64,000 bases of DNA, taken from the NCBI GenBank assembly GCA_963377175.1, contig CAUJNA010000824.1, positions 757,501 to 821,500 on the forward strand, read 5' to 3'. Below the pieces are notes generated by a model. It ran no database searches, was not told the DNA's origin, and saw only the letters and a program-made list of their open reading frames with translations. The position numbers and the translations under genes were made by a program. The DNA is from Effrenium voratum (Eukaryota; Sar; Dinophyceae; Suessiales; Symbiodiniaceae). This document shows positions 23,535 to 35,228 of the stretch, piece after piece (positions within the stretch are counted from its first letter, which is position 1; every line of letters starts with the position of its first letter).

Positions 23535-23960
23535 TTTGGGGGGCTGTGAAAGGGAAGCCAAAAACAAAGCCATGATTACTGTGGACAGGATGCTGCACTA
23601 GTTGGCATAGCAGGGGAGAGATCAAGCCCCAAGACCACACAACAAGTTCACTACCACGGTCCCCCGGTCTCTCAGCGTCTTTTTGTGGGCTGTGCAAGGG
23701 AAGCCGAGAACAAAACCACCATACTCTAGTTGGCATGGCTGGTTTCTGCTTCCTCCCCCCCCCCGAACGCCCTCTTCGACCACCTCTGAAGTGGTTCCTT
23801 GTTGAAGTTCATAGCCATACGTCAACCTTCAATCTACCACCCCACCGCACCCCTCCCCACCAACCCCTCCCCTTTTGTTGGGGGCTGTGAAAGGGAAGCC
23901 AAAAGGAGAACCACCATACTGTGGACGTTGGTATAGCTGGTTTCTGCTTCCTTTCCCGCC
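23535..23960. repeat. Triplicated GAAAGGGAAGCC segment
   Basis: The block GGGGGCTGTGAAAGGGAAGC near 23,537 and 23,879, and its diverged form GGGCTGTGCAAGGGAAGCCG near 23,687, are each followed by AC(C/A)A(C/T)CATA-CTGTGG-type sequence and by TTGGCATAGC/GGTATAGCTGG. Three degenerate direct copies, about 150-190 bp apart. Confidence 0.5.
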
Positions 23961-24070
23961 TTTCCCCCACCCATCCTCCTCTTCGACCACCTTTGAAGCC
24001 CTTCGACCTATCATACCCAGCCCCCACCCACTCCACCCCACTAACCTCCCCCCCCCCCAACCGCACCCAG

Positions 24071-24140
24071 GAACCTGCGGTCGCTGCCGGCGGCCATGAA
24101 GCTGCCGCTGAAAGTGGCGCAGCCCTCCATAGCAGCCTGG
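24071..24140 (+). CDS. Candidate exon 14
   Basis: A C-rich tract ending CCGCACCCAG (24,061-24,070) gives a good acceptor. The frame reads NLRSLPAAMKLPLKVAQPSI then AAWPR. Short; product not recognised. Confidence 0.3.
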
Positions 24141-24200
24141 CCTAGGCCAAGGCCTCCCTCAAGCGGATGCCCAAAACCGAGTCCCTGAGGGCAAGTTGGG

Positions 24201-24343
24201 TAATGTTGGCCCCATATTACTCAACCCCGGTTTATTCATAGGGGGTGGCCCCTAAAAAAGTGGTCTGATTCCAATCACATGTCACCCAGGGAAAAGCACC
24301 CCCCCCAATAATAAACTGGGGTTGATGAATATGGGGTCAACAT
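24201..24343. repeat. Family C inverted-repeat element, copy 2
   Basis: It starts TAATGTTGGCCCCATATTAC and ends GAATATGGGGTCAACAT. AACCCCGGTTTATTCAT near the left pairs with AATAAACTGGGGTTGAT near the right. Confidence 0.7.
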
Positions 24344-24455
24344 GAGGGGTCAAAGTTAGACCACCAGGAATTGGACGGTACGGGTTTTAGTCCTTGGTAC
24401 CCATTTACCAGGCTTCTATTTGGGGTACCTATTTTGGACCCATATTTTAGATGGT
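24344..24455. repeat. Family B element, divergent copy
   Basis: GGGGTCAAAGTTAGACCACC at the left and TTTTGGACCCATATTTTAG at the right resemble the termini of the clearer copies at 48,704 and 52,003. Confidence 0.4.
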
Positions 24456-25863
24456 GGTTCGGTTGGATCCTGGTTGAGTTGCGGTTGTAGCAAAGCCTGT
24501 ATAAGAAGCCCTTCCTATCCGTCTTGAACCGAACGTCAGTTCGGGCTCCGGGCGCTGCGATTCATCCGGAAGAGCTTCCTAACCCGGATGGTTGCCCCCT
24601 TTCTTCGGCTCCGGAACTCAAAGTTGTCATCTACGGGCCAGGATCTAAATGTTGTTTCTAGCCTGAGTCCAAAACCTGCCATTTGACCTTTTAGCTTGAA
24701 CCCGTTTGGTCCAGTTTGGTCATGGCCTAAAAAGGTTGACTTGTTTTTCTGGGTCCTTCGGGCAACTGAGTTGGGGTCAAAGCTGCTGAGCCACAATCCA
24801 AGCCATTTTGAGTAGATGAAGATTAGGGAGACAGTCCCTTTCCTACAAATTCGTTTGGATACAAGGCTGGTTGAGGTGCTTGGGGTAATCCTTCCTCAAG
24901 GCTGCTCTTTATGGTTTGACGCACGGAGATATGTGTCAATATCCCGGGACCCCAAACAAAAATGGTCCTTTTCCTTCTTATGTCCCTTTTAAGCAAGGCG
25001 AATCATGAGAAAAACATGACACCCAGATGTCGCACATCCACTCTTGAGTCAAATTGAGAGGTGAGCCGCGATACTTTCTTTGGTGTAATACCTGGGCGGG
25101 CCGCTTGCGTGGAAGCGGGTTTTTGCAGCGTTCGTGAGCCTTCAGGCTGATGGGGGGTCCCCTTTGGTGTCACATGGAGGTCACTATGCCCTTCAAGTCT
25201 TCGCGGCTTTGTGTCCTGTAAAGAAAATCGGCTTCGCCCCTGTAGCATCAAAGGTTCTAAGAACCTTCTTGGGGGTTCTTAGAGAAGTTGGCGCAGCCCA
25301 CTCGCCGTGATGATGAGCATTGATAGCCTCCTTCTTTGGTCACGGAAGAGTCAGTATGGCAATGATGTCACATGATCCCAAAGCAAACATCATTGGCATG
25401 CGTAGGCTTGTCTGGGCGAATTAGTTTGTGTCCTCCCAAAGGGTTTAATCTATAACCTCACCCATGTGAGAAGGTTCCTCCCATAGGGAGCATGTGCTTG
25501 GGATTAGTGAAGCATTAGATACTGTTCAACCACAATTCGTGCAGTTGTGTGCGTGCGTCTCAAATCTGCTGGCGCCCCATCCAAGCGGAAGAGCCAATTG
25601 AACACACCAGGAGGTTCTTGCGCCATAGATTCGGTCAAAGTCTCTCTATCTATCTCTCTCTCTCTCTCTCCTCTGAATTTCCCACACAAAAAAAGCGGAA
25701 CTCTCGAGCTGTCCCATGCATTTCACACAACTCTCCAATTTTCACATGTCCAACGAGACTAAGCCGGCACGTGCCTGGCGCCAGCTTCCAAGGTGACCAT
25801 CTCGGCCTGGTCGCCCTTCGTGCATCATTACGCCGCGAATCTCAGAGCGATTCGCGAAATGAC

Positions 25864-25956
25864 TGTGGGTCAAAAATCGGTACCCCAAATGGAACCCTGA
25901 TCAGTGGAAACATGGACCAAAACCTGCGGTCCCCTGGTGGTTTAATTTTGACCCAT
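25864..25956. repeat. Family B inverted-repeat element
   Basis: TGGGTCAAAAATCGGTACCC at the left pairs with GGTTTAATTTTGACCCATCC at the right; interior CAGTGGAAACATGGACCAAA matches the copy at 48,704. Confidence 0.6.
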
Positions 25957-26686
25957 CCCCAAATGGCACCTAGATTTCTCTTTTTGGTGGTTTTACATTA
26001 CACCTTTTTTAGGTGAGTTTCCCTTTGTACTGATGCAAGGGTGAATATGGGTCTCCCTCGTCATTGCCGACTTGCCAATCTTGTGCCATCCTCGTCAAAT
26101 GCATTCGCGGATTGGGTGTACCCCGCTTTTTTCCCTTGCTGGTGCTTCTCCAAGGTAATGGGGATCATGGTTGCGTGGGTGTCCAACTGGAAAACAGTGC
26201 TTGACAAGTGCTGGTAGTTCAACGTAGTGCAGAACAACAAAGCGCATTTCCGCAGGTTTGGGCCATTCCCCTGAAACCAAACCAACCAAAGGGAGGCTTT
26301 CAATGGACCGAACTTGAATGCACCAGCTCGGCGCCCCGACAGTTGGTTTCCGAAGTCCCTTTGTCGTTCCACCAACGGACGTGCACAGACTCCTCAAGGG
26401 CTTCCACGAGAGAGGGGGCGTTCAAAGAAGGTCTTCAACTTTAATTACGTGCGTGTTCGACTGTACCCAAAATGGCACCAAAGACAAGAACCTGCGTAGT
26501 GGTTCCCAAATTGCCCCGAGCGTTCTAGTGGATTTTGGGCCCCCATGTTTGGCCCTCAATCCTGTTGAGACTCTTCTGGTGGAACCTTGGGACTTCGGAG
26601 TCTCCCATTTACCCTCAGGGCTCCAACTCCAAATCCAAATCCAACCCAAACCACCACCAAAACGAAGACTCCGTCTTTGGTCATAA

Positions 26687-26740
26687 GGTGCGCGTGGCGC
26701 TGGTCACCGAGGAGGGTCTCTGGGTGGGGGAGCAGCGCGC
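26687..26740 (+). CDS. Candidate exon 15
   Basis: After TCATAAG (26,680-26,686) the frame reads VRVALVTEEGLWVGEQRA, with GC-rich composition and a stop at about 26,757. Beta-strand-like. Product not recognised. Confidence 0.3.
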
Positions 26741-28121
26741 CAGGCCGGGTGACCGGTGACCGCATCACGGGAGAGGTTTTGTTTGTTTTCTTCGCAAGGC
26801 TCCGGAGGTGGGGTTTCCGTTTGTGAAAGGGTGGGTTTCCGTTTTTTGAAGGGCGGATTCCCTTGGGAAACTCAGGAAGTGGGGTTTCCCTTTGTCTCAG
26901 TTGTTCAGTGGCACCAATTCTTTTTCTTTTTTTGCTGGATGGGCTGCCCCACTAAAAATGGTCTTCCCGCAAAAGGGTTCATTTTTTTCCCAGGGTCGCT
27001 GAACAACTGAGTAAAAGGGTGGATTGCCTTGGGGAAGTCACAAGCAGAGGAGTGAGACGATGGTGTTCACTAAGCCAACCTTTATGCCTGTGTTCCCAAA
27101 GCAAGTGTATTGTCAGTGAAAGGTTTCAATCTGGGTGGCTTCTCAGCCTTGCTTGTCTTTGAGAAGAAAGGCTTTTCAATCACATCACCAAGTTTTTCAG
27201 GAACACCGAGAATTGGGGAATGTGGTTTGTCTTTGTAAAGCAACTCCCCAAAGCAAGTCCCAAGCACTATAAGGTTTCCCTTCAGCTTAAAACTACCCAA
27301 AGAAAGAGCCTAGGAGATTAATTGATTCCTTTGGTTTTCCTTTGATTGCCCTTCGGAAAATTCCTTCCCAACCTAGGTGGCGAATTTGAATGAGTGGTGG
27401 GCAAGGGCTTTGCCTGGCTGATTGGGATCATAGCAAGGCCTATGTACACTGCAGACCTTTGTAAACATTCTGAAAGAACCAAAAAGTCAAAGGGGTCTGT
27501 ACTTGGGAATGGTTGGGCTAGTGTCCCTTTGGATATCCTTAAATTTTTAATTAGGTGATACGTTTTTGTTTGAGAATGACTAGAACACCCTCAATCATGC
27601 TCATGAACACGTCCATGGGTTGCCCGAGAGGGGTTTAACAAAATGCATCATGTTTTTTGGAACCGCCTGTCTTAAACTGAGAGCCACTTTCCTAGGATGT
27701 GCTGTTCTCAACCACACCGTGTATATGCCTAGACCTACCATGGCCCAGATGCCAGGGAAGAACTGCCTATATGAAGTGTCTGGGATTGCTTTCGCTCAAA
27801 ATCGGCCAAAGCGGGGCCGGAGCCCACATGAGGTTCTGACAAAATTCCTAGTGCGCCTTAAAAGATACATTTTAATTTTGCCCATTTGAAACATGGCTTT
27901 TTCCGCCAAAATAAAGGGAAACCACCATTTACAAGCCAATGCTCAGGTGTATAATGTAAGGATCCCTGCTATGGTCCATTTGGGACGGACCCGTTGTAGC
28001 GTCACCGGGCATGCGGTCGGTGGCTGAAACGGAGACTTCACAAAAAGTCAGGATGCCCTGAAGCTCCATGGAGTTTCCAAAACAAAGGGGTTGGGAAGCT
28101 GTATGACTCAGTCAAACGGGC

Positions 28122-28256
28122 TAATGTCGACCCCATATGAATCATCCCCAGTTTACTAATAGGGGTGTGTGGTTGGGTTTAGTGGGGAATCATCACGGTT
28201 GGAGGGCCCCCACCCCTCTATGCATAAACTGGGGTTGATTAACATGGAGTCAGCAT
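28122..28256. repeat. Family C inverted-repeat element, copy 3
   Basis: It starts TAATGTCGACCCCATATGAA and ends TAACATGGAGTCAGCATG. Interior CATAAACTGGGGTTGATTAA. Ends about 30 nt before candidate exon 16. Confidence 0.65.
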
Positions 28257-28284
28257 GAAACAAGAACATGAGCCCGTGGCCCAC

Positions 28285-28375
28285 CATGTTTCGGAGGCGG
28301 AGCGCTCTGGAGATCGAGCTTCCGCCGGGCAGTTTCCAGATGGTGGTGGAGGACGGGTTCGGCCTCGGGCCAGAG
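28285..28375 (+). CDS. Candidate exon 16
   Basis: The frame FRRRSALEIELPPGSFQMVV continues EDGFGLGPEAK. GC-rich island directly after a family C copy; borders approximate. Product not recognised. Confidence 0.3.
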
Positions 28376-28735
28376 GCAAAGATGGTCATGAAGCCCTTCT
28401 ATCAAAAACAAAGCAAACCGCATTCCGGAAGCATGACCATGGCCGACCAAGACTCGCCCGTATGTGCATTGGTCAAAGCACCCTTTTTTGTTGGGGGTGG
28501 CGAAGGACATGGACCGTTCAATGGAATATTCCGACGGCCCTAAGGGTTCCCATTCAGGGAAGCCTTCCTTTGGTTTTTGTAGGGATAGGCATGGACAAGC
28601 AATACAAGGATCCCTGATAAGTTGATAAGGGGAGTTGGAGCATGGCCCACAGAAAAGAGTGTGGCCCGTGGCGCATTTTGGCTACTTCCGATTCTTGGCT
28701 GACATTTTTTTTTCGCATCGGATAGTCGAAACACA

Positions 28736-28856
28736 ACTAGGTCCCCCAAAAATGTGCCCTTTTACCCCTTTTTTTGGGGAGGGTTCCCCTACTAAAATAG
28801 ACAAAACCGAAAAAAGTTGGTGCCCTTATTCTAACCTCTCTACTGGAGGACCTAGA
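28736..28856. repeat. Family E inverted-repeat element, copy 1
   Basis: The termini are ACTAGGTCCCCCAAAAATGT and CTCTACTGGAGGACCTAG. The interior GGTTCCCCTACTAAAATAGA is shared with copies at 32,741 and 52,661. ACA flanks both ends, a possible short target-site duplication. Confidence 0.75.
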
Positions 28857-28934
28857 CAAAGCCCGGGTGTAAAATCTTTAAGGGCGTCCCTTCCTCTCGA
28901 GCCCTTCGTTACGAATGTTTTTCCTCACCTTCAG

Positions 28935-29060
28935 GAGCCTTCCCCGCTACGCCCCGCGCCGGAGGGATGCATGGCCGTGGGCGTCGCGGCGGCCCGGCGG
29001 GGAAGTTTGCGGCGTGCCGGGATAGTCTTGATGGGGACGGCCCAAACCTGGGGCAGCCCA
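28935..29060 (+). CDS. Candidate exon 17
   Basis: A consensus-like acceptor TTCCTCACCTTCAG (28,921-28,934) precedes the frame EPSPLRPAPEGCMAVGVAAA then RRGSLRRAGIVLMGTAQTWG. Followed after about 25 nt by a family D element. Product not recognised. Confidence 0.33.
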
Positions 29061-29083
29061 AAACATACTGTTAGATGAGGCAA

Positions 29084-29185
29084 AATCAAAACCCAGGTAA
29101 GCGAAGGTTAGGGAAAGTCCCAGCAGAATCAGTTGCGACCTTTGTAGTTCTTCACATTTGTTTGGGTACACCATTTTAATACTCA
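29084..29185. repeat. Family D element, copy 1
   Basis: AATCAAAACCCAGGTAAGCG at the left and GTACACCATTTTAATACTC at the right match the ends of the copy at 35,229. It also holds GGTAAGC, a possible donor for the exon upstream. Confidence 0.45.
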
Positions 29186-30428
29186 GATGGTACGTACTCA
29201 AGACATGTTTGGATCTGTTTCGTCTTTTCATGGTTCTTTTTTTCACGTTTTTTTTTGCTTCTTGCCATCATTTCCTCGCTGAGCTGCAGCCCCACCCCAA
29301 CCACAGTGGCCCCAGCGGATCCCCGGCATGCTATCGTAGGTGACGAGACAGTTGTTTCGGTTTTACAGGCTGGCTCCTCAGTTTCCCTTTTTTGGACCTC
29401 CAATTGCAAGAAACGACCAAGGACCCCCACCAGTAAAATGAGAAACTTTTGTAGGGAGTGACATTGAATTGCTCTCGAGGGAAGGTCCGCTGCCCTGATC
29501 CATGGCCAGGTGGGTGGGAGGAGGTGGGTGCTAAGTAGGGGGGCTCTGCAGAAATCGACAAATACCAATCTCCTTTGGCTCTTGGGTGAATCAGAAAGAT
29601 CATGGGCTAAAAAGGCATCTAGGAATATTGGTAATACCTCCTTGCCGCAGCTTCTGTGCTTTAGGCTGTTTTGGGAAGACCGGCTTTTTGGCAATCGCGT
29701 TTGAACGGCTTTGGGTCATCGCAGAAGGAGAGGTTTGGCCTGTTGAAGCCTGTCACTTCCAGCTACCACCAGAAGCTCACGACAAAGTGGGTGTGCTGGC
29801 CATTTCCCCTTACATTCACTTCCTGAGTTTCTGGATAGTCACTTTTTGGGTTCGGACCATTCTAGTGGTAAACAACAAGTTTGGTGACTCTTTTTTGGGC
29901 CATCCACTCGATCGGAAGTGAGTACGGCCTTAAAACCATCAGCAAAATGGGTACCCTCCAACAAAACAAAACATCAACAACATAATGTGAATTTTGGCAG
30001 CCTCGAAGAAGCGACTGGCCGACCCATTCCCCCCGCCCCCCTGACCTGCCGTCACTGAGTCCAGTCGGCCGAGGTGAACTTAGTGCCCTTCACCTCGGTG
30101 GAGCGCCCCCCTGTGGTGGGCCAGGTGGCTCTGCAGGCGGAACCCGGGGTTTGACCTCTCATCGCGCATGGCATGCGGGGCATGGAGCGTGGGGTTCCCT
30201 CCGAACCGGGTGGTCCAGCACACCGTGCGCCCCTTTTTTATCAGGCCAGAAAGCCTCCGCAGCAAGTTGCGCGCCTCCTTTTTTATAAGCCAGAGATGGA
30301 CGAAAGCACGGGTCTTTGGAGTGAGGGTTGCGGCTCTTCTGTTTTTTTTTGCAGGCGTGAGACAGCAACTTCGCACCCCACCCCCCCCTGAAACCCCCCG
30401 ACACCCACCCCTCCCCCTAACCTCCCAG

Positions 30429-30541
30429 GGACAGAGCGGGACCGGCAGGCCCCCACGCGGTTCCTGGGCGCCGGCTTGGGCCTGGGCGCCGCCTGCGACT
30501 CCCTGGGCGCCGTGCCGCTGCCGCTGGAGCGATCGAGCGAG
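30429..30541 (+). CDS. Candidate exon 18
   Basis: The acceptor CCCCTAACCTCCCAG (30,414-30,428) is preceded by a long C-rich tract. The frame reads RDRQAPTRFLGAGLGLGAAC then DSLGAVPLPLERSSE, to a possible donor GTTTCT at 30,542. Product not recognised. Confidence 0.35.
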
Positions 30542-30970
30542 GTTTCTGGGAGTTCCCACAGTCGGGGGGTCTCCGTGGTGTTTTCTTGGTTGGTAGAAGA
30601 CCAAAAGGAGACTGTTTTTGTTTGTGGGGTTGTTTGAAAGAGAATCCCAAACGAAAAACGAACCCCAACTCTATGGGACTTTAACTTTTTTGAGGGCGCT
30701 TTTGGTTTTCCCTTTGAAACCAAGCAAAAAGCGAACGTACCTCAAAAAAAGACACCATGTGGCGATCCCTTTTGCTTGGTTGGATCCAGTTCTTGTTTCA
30801 GGTCCCGGACCAAACCAATGCTTTGCTTGCAAAACAATTCAATCTAAAGGAAACCGCTCACCAATGTTCTACTTGGAAAACTAAACCTAAAGGACACCAA
30901 ACCAATGCTTTGCTTGGAAAAGCAAACCAAACCAAAAAGCGTGAATGACTTGAGGCGAAATTTGCGTCAG

Positions 30971-31082
30971 GACGTGATCAGCAGCACCGGGGGCTCCAGC
31001 GCCTACGGGGGGCCCATCGATTCGGAGGGCCGGCTGCTCCTGCGGGAGCGGGTGATGCTGAGCCTCGGAGCGAAGGATGGAA
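30971..31082 (+). CDS. Candidate exon 19
   Basis: After TTGCGTCAG (30,962-30,970) the frame reads DVISSTGGSSAYGGPIDSEG then RLLLRERVMLSLGAKDG. It ends exactly where a family C element begins with GTAATG, which would serve as splice donor. Best example of an exon-element boundary in the window. Product not recognised. Confidence 0.4.
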
Positions 31083-31228
31083 GTAATGCTAACCCCGGAT
31101 TAAGCAGAACCCCTGGTTGATGAATAGGTTGGGGGGTGCTTTTCCGTTTTTGGTGGGGATTCAGACCACTTTTGGAGGGAACACCCCCCTAATAATGGGA
31201 TGGGTTTATTCATCCTGGGTCAACATTA
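31083..31228. repeat. Family C inverted-repeat element, copy 4
   Basis: It starts GTAATGCTAACCCCGGATTA and ends CATCCTGGGTCAACATTA. Nearly identical to copy 5 (46,084-46,233) across AAGCAGAACCCCTGGTTGAT and TTTTCCGTTTTTGGTGGGGA, so these two are recent relatives. Confidence 0.75.
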
Positions 31229-31360
31229 TCCCCAAGAGCGAGCGGTATCCCACTAACATAGCAACTGACAGGAAGTATCCCCAAGAGCGAGCGGTAGGTA
31301 CCCTCCTTCCCACTAACATAGCAACTGACAGGAAGTATCCCCAAGAGCGAGCGCTAGGTA
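31226..31360. repeat. Tandem repeat, about 60 bp, 2.5 units
   Basis: TATCCCCAAGAGCGAGCGGT, then CCCACTAACATAGCAACTGA and CAGGAAG occur at 31,228, 31,275 and 31,335; the first unit lacks ten bases (AGGTACCCTC) and the third is partial. The identity is high, so it is young. Confidence 0.8.
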
Positions 31361-31770
31361 ACTGGTTGAATTCCCCTGTCTGACGGGTAGGCCCAGTTGG
31401 ACAGCCAATGGTGTTTGTTTCTCTCGTTACTCTTGAGAGGCTTGGTTTGCTCGGAGCCTGAGTCTTATCCCTGGAGCAGAAAGAAGCCTGGCTAGAAACG
31501 ATACGTCCTGCGGCGAGTTTGGGAGTGAAAATTCCTGGAACCGAGTTGGGTCTGTCGTTTTTCCTTTTGGGGTTGGTTTCAATGGGAAACCAAAGGGCAA
31601 GCCACATTTCTTTTTGGGTCGGGGGTCCCCTATTTTACGACACACCCATGTTATCATTGGAGGTCAACTATGTTAGTCTTACTTGCTGAAAGAGTTTAAG
31701 TACTGGAGTTATTTTATGCTACCCTGAACGAATATAAGGCTAAGAAAAGCCGAGTTGTCAACAAGCCATT

Positions 31771-31873
31771 TGGGTGTGGCTCAAAATTAAACAGGAGGGG
31801 TTACGCAGGTGTTGGTCCATGTTTCCACTTACCAGGGTTCTATTTTGGTACCGGTTTTTTGGAGCCACAGCCA
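31771..31873. repeat. Family B inverted-repeat element
   Basis: GGGTGTGGCTCAAAATTAAA at the left and TTTTTTGGAGCCACAGCC at the right are complementary at their ends. Interior TGGTCCATGTTTCCACTTAC is shared with 52,003-52,117. Confidence 0.55.
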
Positions 31874-32027
31874 TGGTTTTCAGCCGGGTTCTTATCACGG
31901 CATCAGGACAGACATCCACGACGGCCGGAAGAAGATCTTCTTGCGATTACCCCCGGCGTCCATGCTCAGGCGGTTTTCGCGTGCCGAACTTCTTCTTTTT
32001 TGCGGTGGTCTCCACTTTTACTCTTTA

Positions 32028-32075
32028 TTATTCTTCTTCTTCTTCGTCTTCTTCTTCTTCTTCTTCTTTTTTCCG
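32028..32075. repeat. TTC microsatellite
   Basis: A (TTC)n run with a single CG interruption. Confidence 0.85.
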
Positions 32076-32740
32076 GTGGTTTTTTCGGGGTTTGCCTAGA
32101 TGTCCCCTTCTTGGGTGGTTTTAACATCAGCTTTTGGGCGCATGGGGACTGATGTTTTAATTTTGTGCCTCACGGGCTGGTTACAATATTCCCCATGCAA
32201 GCCTCTTGGTGGACAAACAATTCCCACCCAAATGATGCCCACCAAAGGGTGCCCCAACCAAAAGTCATACCCAAGCCAGAGGTGCCCAAACAACGTGTCT
32301 CGGGATTGATTTCTTTAAATGATGTGCGGGCCCAGCATTCATCAACCCCTTGCAGAATACGGGGGATGTTCCATTCAAGAGGGGATTCATCATTTTCCAC
32401 ACGACGCACCTGCCTACTGTCAGCAGCTAGGTCTGTGGAATCGTTCCTTTTCGTGATGCTGCTTGACAAAGACCATTTTGGGGCAAACAACAAGCTCCAA
32501 CTTTTTGGGCCAGCCCGCTTCCCCTGCCCAGTACCCTTCTTTCCTTGTTTTGAAGATTGACTGCTATTGGGTTGGATCTTTAGACTTGAACTGTTTGGGG
32601 AAATCAAGTTGGGGGGTCAACCGCAACCAAGGAAGATACACTTCCCTTTTTCATCCCTTTTCCCAGCTTAGCGCTTGGCCAAAAAGATAGGCTCTTGGGT
32701 TTGGGGATCCCGCCTGGAGCACTGTGAGATGTGTCAATAC

Positions 32741-32885
32741 ACTAGGTCCCCCAGAAATGTGCTCTTTCTCACCCTTTTCTTTTTTGGTTGGGAGGGTTCC
32801 CCTACTAAAATAGACAAAACCACGAAACAAAACATACATAAATCGGGTACCAACTTTTTCTAATCTCTCTACTGGAGGACCTAGT
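32741..32885. repeat. Family E inverted-repeat element, copy 2
   Basis: The ends ACTAGGTCC and GGACCTAGT are perfect 9-bp inverted repeats; AC precedes and follows the element. Interior GGTTCCCCTACTAAAATAGA. Ends 12 nt before candidate exon 20. Confidence 0.8.
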
Positions 32886-32897
32886 ACAACTCCAGCA

Positions 32898-33080
32898 GTC
32901 CGGGACTGAGCGAACGACAGTCTCCAGGGCTGCGGTGGTCTCTGGCGACACGGCGTCGGTGGAGGCGCGCTTTTCGGAAGCCGTCGACTTGGATTTTTTG
33001 GGGTCGGGGGAACGAGTGACGTTGGCTGGTCCTTGCACAGCCACCTGTTCGAACAGCAGTGGCAACGTGCAATTTTCCCT
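32898..33080 (+). CDS. Candidate exon 20
   Basis: After ACTCCAGCAG the frame reads SGTERTTVSRAAVVSGDTAS, then VEARFSEAVDLDFLGSGERV and TLAGPCTATCSNSSGNVQFS: about 60 codons without a stop, with Cys pairs and an NSS glycosylation-like site. This looks like an extracellular beta-rich segment, but the family is not recognised. Among the strongest host exon candidates. Confidence 0.4.
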
Positions 33081-33136
33081 AGATATCTATTGTTGGATGC
33101 CACTCCACAGTTCCCCGCCGCGCCTTAGTCTTGCTT

Positions 33137-33267
33137 TGGATGGGCAAACTCCTGCACCAGCTTTGAAACCATAGCTGAAACCATTGTTGGTTGGTATGTA
33201 CAGGGGAATCATCATTGCAGGGTTTCTGAACGGTGGTGCGGAAGGGATTTCACAACCATCCGCAGTA
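33137..33267. repeat. Family A inverted-repeat element, copy 4
   Basis: It starts TGGATGGGCAAACTCCTGCA and ends CACAACCATCCGCAGTA. Core TATGTACAGGGGAATCATCA. Confidence 0.65.
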
Positions 33268-33577
33268 CTGCCCCACACGCGGGCTGGACAGTCAGACGAG
33301 TTTTCACAACCCTATGGTCTGCCAGCTGGGCTACGTAGCCAACCTTTTTTTGCCAGCAACATGCTTTCAACTTTTTGCAGAGGCCTAAGTATGAATCAGC
33401 TATTACCCCTTTCTTCACTGAAATGGTTGGGTAGAAGACATTTGAATCCTAGGTTTAAGTCAAACCACTGTCCTCCCCCTGCCCCGCAATGGACGAATAG
33501 GGCATGTTAGGACTGGTAAGCCACTCTGCAGGGACCGGAAGCAGTTTGAGATGAAAGAGGCCAAATGAGGCCACCAT

Positions 33578-33712
33578 ATTGTGGATGGACAAAATCCTGC
33601 ACCACTTTGAAAGTATTGAACACCATCCTTTATTGGTATTTCCAGGGGAATCAAACCATTCCAGGGATTCTGAACGGTGGTTCGAAATGGAGTTCGCAAC
33701 CATCCACGGTAG
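33578..33712. repeat. Family A inverted-repeat element, copy 5
   Basis: It starts ATTGTGGATGGACAAAATCC and ends CGCAACCATCCACGGT. Core GGTATTTCCAGGGGAATCAA. It lies about 310 bp downstream of copy 4 in the same orientation. Confidence 0.7.
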
Positions 33713-33849
33713 AGCACACACACACACACGCTGCCATGAAGAATTCCGGGCGGACTCAGTTTCAGACACCCACACTGCACGAGATTTGTCTTGGGGAGCG
33801 CTTGCAAAGTGGTTGGTGGACATGATTCCCCATATCACTAAACATGCAG

Positions 33850-33910
33850 CCTGACGTTCGAGGGGTCCTGGAAGATCATTTGCCTTTCAAAGCGACTCCC
33901 GAACGTCAGG
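33850..33910. repeat. Perfect 11-bp inverted repeat
   Basis: CCTGACGTTCG (33,850-33,860) and CGAACGTCAGG (33,900-33,910) enclose GTCCTGGAAGATCATTTGCC, which also occurs in the family H copy at 5,799. CGAACGTCAGGTTCCAT recurs at 49,912-49,927. Confidence 0.6.
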
Positions 33911-35228
33911 TTCCATTTTAGTTGGTGGGAGGGTCCCCCAATTTTCATCAACTAACCCTCAAGAGTGCTTGACATGATTCCCCATGTACATGATGTTCAC
34001 CATTGGGATTGGGTCTTGAAATTGAAATCAATGAAACGTCTTTCGCCACCGTTCCAAGGGTACCTTCCCCATTCTTTCCAGGGGTCCTTCTTTCTAGAAA
34101 ACCATCGGAAACCCAGGCAATCGGGTCTTTTTTCAAAAGAACGATGGTTGAAAAGAATGGAAAAGGAATCAATAGAGACATGGGAAAAAGCAACCACTGT
34201 CGCTTTAAAAACACCAAAAACAGGGGCACCCAGCCGCAAAACCAGGGTTATTCTCTACTGATCAGGTTGGAATCAACCCCTAGAACCGTGGCAGTTTGTT
34301 GTTCGGTTCTCGGCTCACCTGAGAGGTGGTTCTGGAGGATAGCGGGCACACGCAGATCCATCCGGCGCCGCGGGCGAGAGTTTGGTGGGTTTCTGACATT
34401 TCTGGGGATGTTTGGCGTTTGTTTTTTGTGTGGGCTTCTCGGGATTTTGGTGGGTTTTGGTGGGGTTAAGAAAGGATTTGGCCCCCTTTAGTGGTTGTAC
34501 AATTGGCAGCTTTTGCATTAGGATTGGCCAACACTCCATTCTGAACAGCCTTTTGAAAATGGATTCCCGAGGAAACCTTGACAATTGCAGCAGTCTTGGC
34601 TTGTGGGCTGAAGTCTGGTCTTGGAGACTTTGGGAGTTGTTCGTTGGCGGACTTGTTTAGAAGGGGCAAGGATCGGTTTGAGGTGTCTCAAAGCCAACTT
34701 TGCGCTACCTTTTGGTCAGTATTCAGCCAGTCCTAACAAGTGCACACTTTCTAAGCTCTTTGGGCAGAGTGTCCGTGCTTGCAGATTGCGGTCAAGGGAA
34801 AAACACACCTATACATGGGTGTCGTCAAACAAAACCCTCTCATTTTGTTGAGTGGAAAGGAACGTTTGAGCAATTTGACAACCTCAAGAAAAAGATCCCT
34901 TTAATCTATGGGGACAACGGACTGGTGGAGTAAACAATTCCCCCCATTGCCCCTGCATTGGTAAATGTACAACCTTGAGCCTAGATGTTAAGATTTTCAC
35001 ATGTTAGCACAGCGCACAAAAGCTGCTACTAGGGGGGCGAACGAAACTTAAGATAGCCAAACGACACAAACACCTCAAATTGGAGGAGACGTTGTTCTAA
35101 GTGTGGTTGGTTGAATTTTCTCGAGTGTTGGGGCTCATCCATCCCAAAAAAGAACTGCTGGGGGATGTGAATTCCGAGATGTTCTGTTGTGGCGCGCATC
35201 TTTTGATGTTCCACGGTTGCTCATGTGC

